Assembly: GCF_000006405.1 (NCBI RefSeq)
Contig: NW_003202153.1
Location: forward strand, 213,443 to 266,910
Direction of reading: 5' to 3'
DNA from: Perkinsus marinus ATCC 50983
Lineage: Eukaryota > Perkinsozoa > Perkinsida > Perkinsidae
Length of the DNA: 53,468 bases
Below the pieces are notes generated by a model. The model was not told the DNA's origin, made no database searches, and saw only the letters and a program-made list of their open reading frames with translations. How positions within the stretch are numbered: position 1 is the stretch's first letter; each line of letters begins with the position of its first letter. Position numbers and translations under genes: made by a program. Of this stretch, positions 34,201-43,436 are shown in pieces.

Positions 34201-35171
34201 GTATTCTGTGCTTTCCAATGGGGAGCGATTTCTGGCTGTGTGCGGGCATGAGTCGACGAATGATGAGCATACAGAAGTGGCCTTGAGATTTGCTAGCAAG
34301 CTCTTGAAGGGTGAGTTCCCGTGCGATAACTGCTCCCGGTGAGTGTGTGGGTATTTCATCGCTGGAATGGTCTAGTTGGTTATGACGACTGCCTAACACG
34401 CAGTAGGTCCCGAGTTCGATTCTCGGTTCCAGTATTTTTTTCTCAGCCGAGCAATTGAAAATCGGCAGCACAGGGCAAACCATGAAGCTCAAAATAGGCG
34501 TAAACACAGGCCTGGCCTATGCTGGTGTCATCGGCGGCCGAGCCAAGGCTCCACAGTACGCCTTCTTCGGACCGGGCGTGCAGATTGCCGAGTGGCTCGC
34601 TGAAACCGGTGTTCCCTCCCACCCACATGTCGGCAATGAGACTTACAAGTTGATTATGAGAGAGCATGAGGGTTCGGGCCTGTTCTCATTCCAAGAGAGA
34701 GGCGAGCTCAGAGTATCAGACTCTGAGACCCTCCAGACGTGGTTGTTCAAGGAGAAGGCCGACCAAGACTTGTGCCACTTGAAGGCTTTGGGCGTGCTCA
34801 CAGTCGGTGGGGCAACGGGTGATGATTCCGGAGACATGGTAGGTCCTACGTCCGATCCTTGGAGAGCGTACTCGTTGTACCGTCAGCTTGAACGTATACA
34901 AGAGTTGGAAGCAGAGCTCAGCATTCTACATGGAACCTCCGCCTCTATAGCAGCAACAGCTACTGCCATCGGCAACGACGGCGGAGTAGCTCAGAAGGTG
35001 ACATCCCAGGCCGACCTTATACAGGAGCAGCTCCGGCGAAAAGGAACCATCAACGCTAACAATGCTATAAGTCTAGTGGAACCCATGGAGCGTAATATAG
35101 CAGGAGCCACCGCTCGACTTTTCCAATCCAAGGGGCTTGACCCATCGCAGTGGGGAGCACCTTTAGTATGA
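30606..35171 (+). CDS. PAS-histidine kinase-pseudo-receiver-cyclase-like fusion protein
   Basis: One spliced frame, joined by phase-consistent introns. PAS: ATG 30606, [20 protein letters not shown], then [20 protein letters not shown] and [14 protein letters not shown]. His[20 protein letters not shown] across an intron (31600-31651), so the phospho-His is present, followed by [18 protein letters not shown]. HATPase: N-box [18 protein letters not shown] (32465), G1 [10 protein letters not shown] (32612), G2 [20 protein letters not shown] (32875). Linker [20 protein letters not shown]. Receiver (33425-33890): VLIIDDSDD, but [10 protein letters not shown] with Glu at the phospho-Asp position, then YTKPV. 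Cyclase fold (33939-34760): [74 protein letters not shown]. The cyclase metal-binding Asp, base-binding Lys and catalytic Asn/Arg are all replaced. Layout resembles Dictyostelium AcrA in concept. The protein probably continues into coiled coil downstream. Confidence 0.9.
31080..31231. repeat. AGT microsatellite inside a histidine kinase intron
   Basis: About 150 bp of (AGT)n with AGC and AAT interruptions, between the PAS exon ending SSLFVSIL (about 31058) and the HisKA exon. It therefore lies in an intron starting GTAAGCC. The minus strand reads poly-Leu in one frame; I do not consider that coding. It is the same trinucleotide as the tract at 4566. Confidence 0.9.
32561..32592 (+). pseudogene. 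tRNA 3'-half relic inside a histidine kinase intron (sense)
   Basis: The 49-nt intron 32551-32599 separates the HATPase N-box exon from the G1-box exon. Most of it is a tRNA 3' end: GGGTTCGATCC B-box, a T-stem with about four of five pairs, an acceptor-like TGATGTC + A, then TTTTT. The T-run doubles as the polypyrimidine tract before AG. No A-box or anticodon arm remains. Confidence 0.6.
34361..34434 (+). tRNA. tRNA-Val(AAC), nested in a protein-gene intron
   Basis: A 74-nt cloverleaf with A-box TGGTCTAGTTGG, anticodon stem ACTGC/GCAGT around loop CTAACAC (anticodon AAC), perfect T-stem CCGAG/CTCGG around TTCGATT, and a 7-bp acceptor stem whose first pair is G-U. The discriminator is A, and seven Ts follow at once as a pol III stop. 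It lies wholly inside the 136-nt intron 34311-34446 of the histidine kinase/cyclase gene, same strand. The flanking exons join in phase as SKLLK-A-EQLKIG. Its T-run runs straight into CTCAG, the intron's 3' splice site. It looks intact and probably functional. Confidence 0.88.
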
Positions 35172-35185
35172 GCCTGTGGTATCGA

Positions 35186-37250
35186 TCAGGCATCTGTGAG
35201 ACTCTGATGGAAGTAGTAGCGTATGCAGAGGAAGAGGAGGGTCGGGCTGCGGAACTGCTAGAGAGGAAAGTGATGGCCCAGAGTGCTGCTGGAGGGAAGC
35301 TAGTGGAGGTATTGAAGACAGTACCAACTCGTGAAGCCACAACAATGGTTTAGGAAGGAGGAAGAAGTGCTGGAGAGGCTTCTGGGCATCCGATATTGCT
35401 CAGACTAGCAGACCTAGAGGGTCGGATCAAAGAGCTCAACTCTCAAGCAACAGAGGCAAATGTGGAGGCGAGAAGGGCTCATAGGGTTCTGAGAGATCTT
35501 GTCAAGGTGAGTAGGAAACGGCCTAGCATATAGTAGGATTGTTGGCCCTCAGATCGGCTTCCACGTGGGGGACCAGACGGACATGGTGCCGTCGCAAGAG
35601 AAGGCGGAAGAGATGATAACATCGATGGAGGAAGTGGTGAACTCGATCGTCATGGCCACCGGTCTCGCACAAGAGATCGAGTCTGAGCAGAAGAGGATAG
35701 CTGCTGAAGAGGCGGTGGTAGAAGAGGAGGAGAATGACAACGGCTCGGAGGCTGATGGGGGAGGGGGGAAGGAAGTGCGGCAGCTCTATCCTTCATTATG
35801 GTATGCATCTCTGGTCAGGATGGTGATGGGGTAGATCAAGTGGGAGTAGGCTCCGACGATGCTATGCATCCATTAATAAAAACTATGAGGACTCTTCAGA
35901 AGGAGATAGACTTTATACAGGTTAGGAGTTGTGGAGGGGTCATATCGGCGTCGTCGTCGATTCTTGGATTAGGACTATGTGGCCGATACAGAAGACCTGT
36001 TGGAGGCGGTCACCGGCGGCACGGCGGCTAACAGTAGTGAACCGCAAGGCTTGTTCGGGCTGCAGGTTCAGCAGTTGCAGACGGCGCTTCTGGCAAAGGA
36101 GGAGGTATCACTGATCATGGGGATCCTACATTAGTAGCGAAGTAGTAGTTTTTTCATAGGAGTTGAAGCGGCTCGAGGAGCAGCTGAATAGCCGTGGGGA
36201 GGAGGCTCAGATTGTTGTGAAGTTGCAGAAGGACCTCACTGATACTGAGATACGTCGGGGATGCCTACAGGGCGAATTAGAAGCCACTAAAATGGAGATC
36301 AGCCGGTTGAAAACGAAAGGTGGGGAGAAACAGAGAGACCCGTATTGTGGTCGGTGACCGGCTGGTAGGTTATGTACTAAAACAGAGAGAGCGGAGATCT
36401 CCTATTACCGAGATGTCGCGGAGGAGTGGTACTGACACTGAATCGGCGGACGTGGAGGGACTGCGACGGCTGCTTGCGGCTAAGCAGGCCGAAGCCGAGA
36501 TGTACAAGTCGGCAGTCGCTGACCGTCCGCTCAACAACGCCGCAGCGGTACGGGTGATGGAATGGTCTTTGGAGGTCCGAGGCGTGGAGGTGTAGGTGAT
36601 GAAGCAACAGAATGATATCATCCACCAGCTCAATAACGAGATTGTGAAGATGCAGAATGAGGCTGCTGCTAGGGCTGGGGGGAAATCAGGTTGGAACGGT
36701 CCTTGAGGGCAGGAGGGATGCCGGTACTCAGGCCACACTGCTTTGGTCGCGGGCGAGAGGGCTAATAGACAAATCAAGGACCTACAGGTTGTTAGGGAAA
36801 AAGCACTCCTCTAGATGGGGGACTGCTGGTCTTCAGGAAGCGCTGCTGAATGCACAACAAGATGTGAAGCATCTTATGCTGGAGATGAGATACCATCACG
36901 GCAAGACATCACAGCTTGCTAGTGACAACCAAATATTGGCGAAGTAGTGGAGAAGGGGCAGCACTAAGGGTGTGCATGCGTGCTGTTTAGGGACAATCAG
37001 ACGATGCAGGCGAAGCTGTTAGCGATGGCCAGCAAGATGGAACTCATGCAGCAGGTCTCCTACCATCTTCCCCTCACTTCCTATGATCACTTGCCTCCTC
37101 AGACACTGCGACATAGGGAGATAGAGCTGGCTGATCCACGGCATATGATCAGACAGGTCAGGGATCAGATGTTGGTGAGAATGACCGCTGCGCCACGAAA
37201 TTGTCCACTTCCTGGACTGATCAGCTGCCCGGCGACAAGGTATCCGGTCT
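35186..37250 (+). CDS. Coiled-coil exons, probably the C-terminal part of the kinase-cyclase protein
   Basis: Short plus-strand exons rich in E, K, Q, A and L alternate with short introns: about 35190-35350 (YAEEEEGRAAELLERKVMAQ), 35400-35507 (LADLEGRIKELNSQATEANV), 35550-35790 (KAEEMITSMEEVVNSIVMAT), 36160-36330 (ELKRLEEQLNSRGEEAQIVV), 36440-36530 (VEGLRRLLAAKQAEAEMYKS), 36600-36660 (QQNDIIHQLNNEIVKMQNEA), 36840-36945 (LLNAQQDVKHLMLEMRYHHG) and 37000-37055. The pattern is that of a long dimerising coiled coil. The join to the cyclase exon at 35171 is not in perfect phase by my reading, so this could instead be a separate gene. Where it ends, between 37.06 and 37.68 kb, is uncertain. Confidence 0.5.
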
Positions 37251-38194
37251 GATCAAGGCCGGTTTCGGACGACAGGGCTACGGCATGCCCCCTTCGTTGG
37301 GCCTAGGGTATGCTACTTCAATATTTATCGCTACCACATGCTGCGGTGCTAGGCATCCAGTCACGTCGTCTAACACTCATGACCTCACACAAAGCTCTAC
37401 TCTCATGGTGGAGGAGCTCAACACCGCAGGCCCCTCCTCTGAACGGCGTATGGGTAGGCTCCGAATGCACGGCTATGATCGACGACCTTAGCCTCAGGCA
37501 CTACCGAGCGAACGCGGCCTCTCTACGATGGCTATCCGGAGCCGAGAAACTTGTGAATGAGAAGTCAATTTACAGTGTGATTCGGCAGTTCTCTGCTAGC
37601 AGTCAGTATCATGTAACATGTATTACTACTCGAGTCGTGCCCGTTCTCGTTGAAGATGATAATACCTCGCGTTCGTAGCCTGGTATAAGGGCCATCTTCC
37701 TGTGACAGGAAGACTATTGATAATATACGCTACACTTGTATGGCAAATACACTGTCCACTATCGCGGCACATAAAGCACTGCTGTATGCGCTTTCATCAC
37801 CTCGGGTGATGCATAGATTCGTAGCGAAAAAAGGATGGAGTCGCGAAGTTGCACCGAGGCTTCGAGTTACTTCCTCATCACACAGATGATGGACAGCTAT
37901 CAGTGATTATTATCGAGATATTGGGATTCCGTTTTTGCCGTTATTTGCTGGAGTTGCACTCACAGATCCTCCCACACATTCACAGCAGTCATAGACGACA
38001 ACGTCATAATTCAATCTGCACCTTCCGTCAGCATCACCAGTTCACAATACCAAGATTCTTCTACTACTATTGCGTAACGCGATTTGTGTTCAATCATCGA
38101 GATGCTCATGTATTTATACCAACTTTCCACTACATTTAACACGATAACTCCTTAAGTGCGCAGAAAAGAAACGTTGGTAATGTGATGAGGAGAA
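37251..38194. other. Unassigned, possible 3' end of the coiled-coil gene
   Basis: A 122-codon plus-strand ORF at 37310-37678 has a fairly protein-like C-terminal half (LSLRHYRANAASLRWLSGAE) and could be the last exon of the preceding gene. Beyond 37680 I see only short, motif-free ORFs. The interval lies between convergent genes. Confidence 0.3.
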
Positions 38195-39698
38195 CTATAG
38201 AGCAAAGACCTTCCGGCTGACCTGAGAGTCGGGTCTCCATACATACTCATACTCCCCCGTACCTAATGGAGGAAGGATGCACACACGAACAACCTCCATT
38301 GGCATCAGATAAACTCGACCATCGTAGGAAGAGGCGTCTATATCAAACTTATCCGCTACATAGTTACTGTATATTCATTGATGCGCTCGAACTCATCCTC
38401 CCCATTACGTTTGGCGAACAGGCCTAGCTGCAATGACCTCAGCTTGAGCGTGAACCGGGGACCTATTTCTTGCAAGGCACATCGATCATCCTTGTCGGTA
38501 CTCTCGAGATCTCGGAAGACGTACCTGAGATATCACGACTAAGTGCTGATATATTGTTGACCGCGCGCCACGAAATTATCAACTACTACCGGTAGTGGCG
38601 GAAGAATACGAAGTCCCGTTGGTTGTGGAATGCGACTACTCTTCGGCCCTTGAAGTCCGGCTGGATAGCACCTGATCAAAGCCAGCTGATCGAACATATA
38701 TGGACGAGCAAATCCGATACTGTAAATTATGATATAACGATGATAGCCACTACTAAGAAGATACGTAGCGACTTAACGTGAATTTTCGGGTAACTATTCA
38801 GGAGGTTAACGTCTCGTTGGACAATTCACTACACCAACTGGGAACGACCATTCACCACCACCAACAAGATGCCCTTATCTTTAGTAAGGTACGAGGAGAT
38901 ATGCCTACCAAAAAGGCTTCCAATTTGCCTTCCTACTCTGTGACCAAGCCTCGTACCAAAACCATTCAACAGCAGTTCAGGACGGTCATCCGGGTTACCT
39001 GAATACACCTTCAGTGACATCCCACTATACCCGCCGGACCTATTACATGTAGCTCCATGCTTCATATCTGCTCCCAGTTCCAAACTAGTTAGCCTCCAAT
39101 AACTAGTAGGGCCTTCAGGTAGACTGGTGATATGAAGCGAGGATGGCTCGTGCTTCCTATCCTCCGATAATACCTACACATACAATTAATGAGCATATCT
39201 AAACTGTCCATGTCAATACCGCCATTCGAGACCACAGATTGCACTATAATTCAGCTAGTAGCAGGTGCGAATGACCAACCTGAGACCTCCTGTAGTAGCG
39301 ACACTTTTAGTCCGTACAAGCCTTAACGCGAGTTTCCCCTAAGCCGTCCTTCCACGCATAGAGGCGGTCAGATTTGGTGAGTGAGGAAGTCCGCCCCAGC
39401 TTACCACGACTGCTGTGAATCCTCTGTTGTTGGCAAAGTCGCAAATTTTGGTGATAGGAAAATGCTTTTTCCGGAAGTACTGCAGGCCCGGCACCACTTC
39501 CACCAGCTCTTTGATGAGACCGTATGATCGCTCGGAGGGATACTGACAACGTATAGAATGCTCGCCCCCATCAGGAAGGTCCCAAGTTCGATTCCCACAC
39601 CCGCTATTTTTCCATATTACAGCCATGGAGGTAGTGAGCATTATCTTGGGCTCTACAGACTCCCTCTCCTCCTCCTCCTCCTCCTCCTCCCCTTCCAC
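38195..39698 (-). CDS. RPF1: RPF1-like Brix-domain ribosome biogenesis factor
   Basis: RPF1 is a nucleolar Brix protein needed for 27S pre-rRNA processing and 60S assembly. The minus-strand start at 39698 gives an acidic N-terminus (EEEEEEEERESVEPKIMLTT), matching the family's PKI-TTS motif. After an intron (39543-39620): YPSERSYGLIKELVEVVPGL, then KICDFANNRGFTAVVV. Further exons: SLPEGPTSYWRLTSLELGAD (about 39130-39060); DDRPELLLNGFGTRLGHRVG (about 38990-38930); YVFRDLESTDKDDRCALQEI then GPRFTLKLRSLQLGLF (about 38525-38430); GEYEYVWRPDSQ then VSRKVFAL and TAG at 38195-38197. The last segment matches human [21 protein letters not shown]. The N-terminus is shorter than in animals and yeast, so upstream exons may exist beyond 39.7 kb. 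Confidence 0.88.
39551..39605 (+). pseudogene. Degenerate tRNA-Gly-like relic in an RPF1 intron (antisense)
   Basis: The 78-nt first intron of RPF1 (39543-39620, minus-strand gene) carries on the plus strand GTATAG (D-arm remnant), an anticodon region GCTCGCCCCCATC, AGGTCCCAAGTTCGATTCCC (T-arm region, stem now mispaired) and acceptor CACCCGCT followed by ATTTTT. The acceptor 3' strand and GTATAG fit tRNA-Gly(CCC) best. The 5' acceptor strand is missing. Clearly non-functional. Confidence 0.6.
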
Positions 39699-40129
39699 CG
39701 AGGTAGCTACCGTACTCGGCGTGGACAGGACTGTTGCTGCTGCTGGTGGGGGCAGGACCTCGCTGGTGGGAGGGGGCGTCGGGAAGGTGTGTCTGAAAAG
39801 GCATCAACCTATACCCTCCGAGATAGGCAGTCCTAACATGCCCAACCGAACGACTAGTCATCGCCCGATGCCCTCAGTGTGCTAGGGCTATGTGTCTTCA
39901 CTAGCTGAAAGCTAGTAAGCTATGTGCCAATAGCAGCAGGAGGGCATCATACCTTTGGCGAGATACTGTTCCATATGGGTAATAATTAGTAATATAAAAA
40001 TGATAATATGATGTCGATAATCGTATCGATAACAGATTACGGTAGATGTTGACGATAACAAACTTTCAATCGAGTAGAACCTATTAGCGATCGTTATTTT
40101 AAAATTGCTTATTACAATGTTATAACATT
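39699..40129. other. Intergenic; possible RPF1 5' sequence
   Basis: Upstream of the RPF1 start chosen here. Minus-strand frames at 39700-39860 include Gly-rich and Ser-rich ORFs that come from simple-sequence GGA/TCC tracts. The rest is AT-rich with no gene supported. Confidence 0.35.
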
Positions 40130-40275
40130 GGAGTTTCACCCGTGACATGAAAAACATTGCTGAAAAACATATTACACAATTCACTTCGCTGAAAACAATT
40201 GCGTAGTCGGTCGCGGAAGCATGAGCTGATACGCCCTACATGGAGTATTTCGCCACGTCAAACGGGTGAAACTCC
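40130..40275. mobile_element. MITE-like element, divergent copy 3
   Basis: About 146 bp bounded by GGAGTTTCACCCGT and ACGGGTGAAACTCC, the same inverted-repeat ends as the copies at 20301 and 40318. The interior is different and more AT-rich, with GCTGAAAAACATATTAC and GTAGTCGGTCGCGGAAGCA only loosely related. Probably an older or separate subfamily. Only 42 bp separate it from copy 2. Confidence 0.75.
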
Positions 40276-40317
40276 CTTGACAACCATTAAAATATTGTAA
40301 ACTATTTGGTATATCAC

Positions 40318-40445
40318 TGGAGTTTCACCCGTTTTAGGTGAAGTGGCATAAAGCTCGGTGAAAAACGCGATATTTGCGGTATGAAGTAGTCGCGAAATAT
40401 GTTTTTCACTGGTGTTTTTCATATCACTAGGGCGGTGAAACTCCA
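40318..40445. mobile_element. MITE-like element, copy 2
   Basis: 128 bp with TGGAGTTTCACC at the left and GGTGAAACTCCA at the right. The interior is nearly identical to the copy at 20301-20423, including CGGTGAAAAACGCGATATT and AGTAGTCGCGAAATATGTTT. Near-identity across 20 kb suggests recent movement. No clear target-site duplication. Confidence 0.85.
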
Positions 40446-40552
40446 TTGAAGGGATACAACTATTTATAAATATGATGATAATAATGTAGTATGCCATGGA
40501 GGCGTCAATAAAGGGCAAAGGTCTATAAATATATACCGCTTATGACCGGATA

Positions 40553-41763
40553 TTAGACATCACTGAAGTACCTGAATTCATCCATCCTCTCATCAGCTTT
40601 AACCTCATCATCGCCCTCAGGAGGTAGCATAGTGACGTCGGCCTCCCTCATCATCTCGATAGTAGTGGTAACAGGTACGTCCACCTGTCCAGTTGGTCCT
40701 ATCATCGACTACCTTCCTAATGCTACTACTACCTCCTCTCCTCTGGCTCTAGCCTCCTGTCTTTGCTTCCTAGTCTCCCGCTTGACCTTCTTCTTCTCCC
40801 GATATTGCCGTCCAACCTGTCATACCACATTTCCTTCACATTTAGCCAGCATCACCCCTACGAGCTCTTGTCGTTTCCACTTGTTAGGTATATGTACATC
40901 CCCCTCCGGTATCTTCTCCACATTACCCGTCTTATGACCTACGCCATCCAAAGCACTAGAGAACCACGACGGTCTATGCGAATGAGAATTTCATTTCTGC
41001 ATATCATTGAGCGAAGCGATCCGACCATGCGTAAATGTAAATAGAGCTCAAATGAGGACACTTCTGAGCCTATTTCTCTATGGAGCCAACGATGATGTCG
41101 TTGTGGATGAAGATCCGAGCGGTTAGTTCACTAGCATATGCTTCCAGCAGTGCGATAACAAACTGCTCATTTACTGTAGCCTCTGTGATTTTGGCAATGG
41201 CTATGAACTGAGTGTCTTTAGATAAGATATCCCTCGTATGAGCTTTCAAGGCCTACAAGAGATCTCAGCAAAACAACCTCTCGAGAGGCCTCTGGCAAGC
41301 TTGCGCAAATATGTTGATCTCACGCACTGGTAGAACTGTCCTTTGCTACAGATGATGTCGTACAGTATTAACAGGACTATTGTAATGGCTTTCGAGTATT
41401 GTGAAAATGAATTGCCTTAGTGAAATCCTCCCACATCATTACGTTGGAGGCACTTCTCCTGCGTCTGGGCTAATATTTTCCGACGTTCCTTCTTGATGGA
41501 CTTCTTCACCATTTAGTACAAGGAATACAGAGTGAAACCCTAGCAATGTCGTAGTCCTCCACATGCTCTATCGGCTCTGAATCAAGAGCCGAATCGATCA
41601 ACTTGGCGTGCGCTACTGTCAAAAGTCGCTGTGGATTTGATCGATATCGTGGCGCAGACCCTAATCCTTGCGGTAAGCGGCTCCTCAGCGTGCGCAGGAG
41701 GGATTGGATGCTAGAGGAGTGGTGAGTGAGTGATCGGTGGTTGTCGTTTCTCACAGTGTGCAT
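40553..41763 (-). CDS. Hypothetical multi-exon basic protein
   Basis: Minus-strand exons in order: 41763 (MHTVRNDNHRS...LLTVAHAKLIDSALDSEPIE); about 41510 (KKSIKKERRKILAQTQEK); about 41320-41260 (REINIFAQACQRPLERLF); about 41225-41080 (FIAIAKITEATVNEQFVIAL, ARIFIHNDIIVGSIEK); about 40945-40850 (KTGNVEKIPEGDVHIPNKWK); about 40800 (GRQYREKKKVKRETRKQRQE, after a 45-nt in-frame intron); then VDVPVTTTIEMMREADVTML to DEFRYFSDV and TAA at 40553-40555. The introns between the last three exons join in phase. I do not recognise the family. A basic helix followed by an acidic tail is typical of nucleolar or RNP factors, but this is only a hint. The 5' part may be a different gene. Confidence 0.5.
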
Positions 41764-41926
41764 GAGGATCTGTAAGTCGTGATGACGTAGACCGCGCCGA
41801 TGGGTGCGTTAGACCTATGTACCGTCTCTTCTTCGGAGGTTGGGAAATATATTGTGGTCTTGGTACCGATGTGATGATGATGATCGTGTTCATCTAGCTT
41901 GTTGCTGCCCAACCAGAACTACCTTG

Positions 41927-42486
41927 ATGGCCCCTACTACTGACGCTAAATCGAAGGCGTCTAAGACCGGTGCCGCCCTCACCAAGGGTGTGCAGGTCAA
42001 GACCCGCAAGGTCAGGAAGAACACTACCTTCTTCAGGCCTAAGACTCGTCAGACTCCTAAGGCTCCTAAGTAATAACTATGCTGCTAGTATTGGATCCTC
42101 GTACCACCGAGTCAATGATTGTTATTCATCATTTAGGTATCCCCGTTCCGCTACCCCCACCTTGACTAAGATGGACAAGTACCGTATCATCCGCTCCCCT
42201 ATGACCTCCGAGTGGGCCATGAAGCACATTGAGGACCTCAACACTTTGGTCTTCCTTTGCGACATTCAGGTAATATCAACTTGGGTTTATGAAATAGTTC
42301 TTGGCAAATAGGCAATTGTTTTAGGCCACCAAGCAGCAGATCCGTGATGCCGTTGAGTCTCTCTACGACATCAAGTGCAAGAAGGTGAACACCTTGGTGC
42401 GTCACGATGGTCTCAAGAAGGCTTACGTCAAGTTGGCTGATGACTTCGATGCCCTTGATGTGGGTAACAGGATCGGTATCATCTAA
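41927..42486 (+). CDS. RPL23A: Ribosomal protein uL23 (L23a/L25)
   Basis: uL23 sits at the 60S exit tunnel and binds SRP and nascent-chain factors. Three exons: 41927-42069 ([31 protein letters not shown]), 42137-42269 ([20 protein letters not shown], then [16 protein letters not shown]) and 42325-42486 ([47 protein letters not shown] stop). Introns are 67 and 55 nt, both GT-AG, phase 2 and phase 0. Length, about 145 aa, fits the family. Codons end mostly in C or G (CGC, AAG, ACC), more biased than neighbouring genes, as expected for high expression. Confidence 0.97.
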
Positions 42487-43042
42487 GCAGCTTTGATGCG
42501 GATACCATTGGTTCCAAGGAACTTGGGCGTGGCAGCAAACTCAGCTTGCAAGAGGGATTCCTGGCTTGTGTTGCGTGGTCAGTCATATAATTTCATTGGA
42601 CTTTGGAGATCATATTCAAGGGATCTGTGATGCGAGGTTTTGATTTCTATGCTCTCTCGAGTGCATTCTAGAGGTATATATATTATTCCGTCATTCACTT
42701 GAAAAGTGCCTTTACGCTCGGACAAGTCTCTTCGAGTGAAACAGGTGTCAATATAATCATCACAAAAGCTTGGTAATCATCATAATCGCTCATCACATAT
42801 CGAGTGGACTTGATTCGGACAACGTCACCGCCATTTGCGTTGCATCGCTTGGTAGGCGAGCTGAACTTGGAGTATCGCTGTGCGATGTGTATGATGATGC
42901 TAGTTGTATCCGAGGAGTGTGCGCTTTCTCAATCGAATAGAACCAGATGCTGGGAACTGACTCGGAATTGGCCGCACCAAACGATACGGAGTCATCCGAT
43001 TCGAAAAGCTCGCAAGGCGACAAGAAATTAAGCGAAAAGTTA
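42487..43042. other. Intergenic between uL23 and tRNA-Glu
   Basis: A 76-codon Ser-rich minus-strand ORF (42793-43023) has no motif and I do not call it. A TATA-like GTATATATATTATTCC lies at about 42673. It is downstream of uL23, so its role is unclear. Confidence 0.35.
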
Positions 43043-43115
43043 TTCCGATACCGGGACTCGAACCCGGGTCGCCTGGGTGAAAGCCAGGTATCCTAACCAG
43101 CTAGACTATATCGGA
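43043..43115 (-). tRNA. tRNA-Glu(UUC)
   Basis: 73-nt cloverleaf on the minus strand. Acceptor TCCGATA/TATCGGA with discriminator A, A-box TAGTCTAGCTGG, anticodon stem CCTGG/CCAGG with loop CTTTCAC (anticodon TTC), and B-box GGGTTCGAGTCC. A TTTT pol III stop follows within a few bases. All arms pair. It stands alone in intergenic sequence, about 115 bp from the left end of the MULE transposon. Confidence 0.95.
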
Positions 43116-43231
43116 AGTTGCTTTAATTAACCTATGAAAACTCGCGAGCAGTTCGTCCGTCTGAGTTGTCCATTTCGTATAAATAACATTACACATTCCA
43201 TGTGTCAAATTCTGACGGTTGTGAATCAGAT

Positions 43232-43272
43232 GGACGAACAATCAAAGGGACGAACATGTTAGCGCACGCCCA
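43232..43272 (+). repeat. Left TIR of MULE
   Basis: Two GGACGAACA units (43232 and 43248) followed by GCGCACGCCCA. Mirrors the right end at 47262-47302. The GGACGAACA unit recurs at 43293, 43310 and 43326 inside the element. Confidence 0.85.
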
Positions 43273-43436
43273 CACAATCGATAAAGTCCTATGGACGAAC
43301 ATCTCGAATGGACGAACACTGAGTTGGACGAACATTGGCAGAAAAACGCAACAGAAGACGTTCACGCTCAGAAACATCCACATTCATAATAACACACACG
43401 AAACTGTGAAGAAACTGTATGATTGACACTTCCAGC

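Noticed and set aside
43145-43160. TTCGTCC near 43150 as the true outer end of the MULE
   Set aside because: It is in the opposite orientation to the left TIR repeats, and nothing matching lies outside the right TIR.
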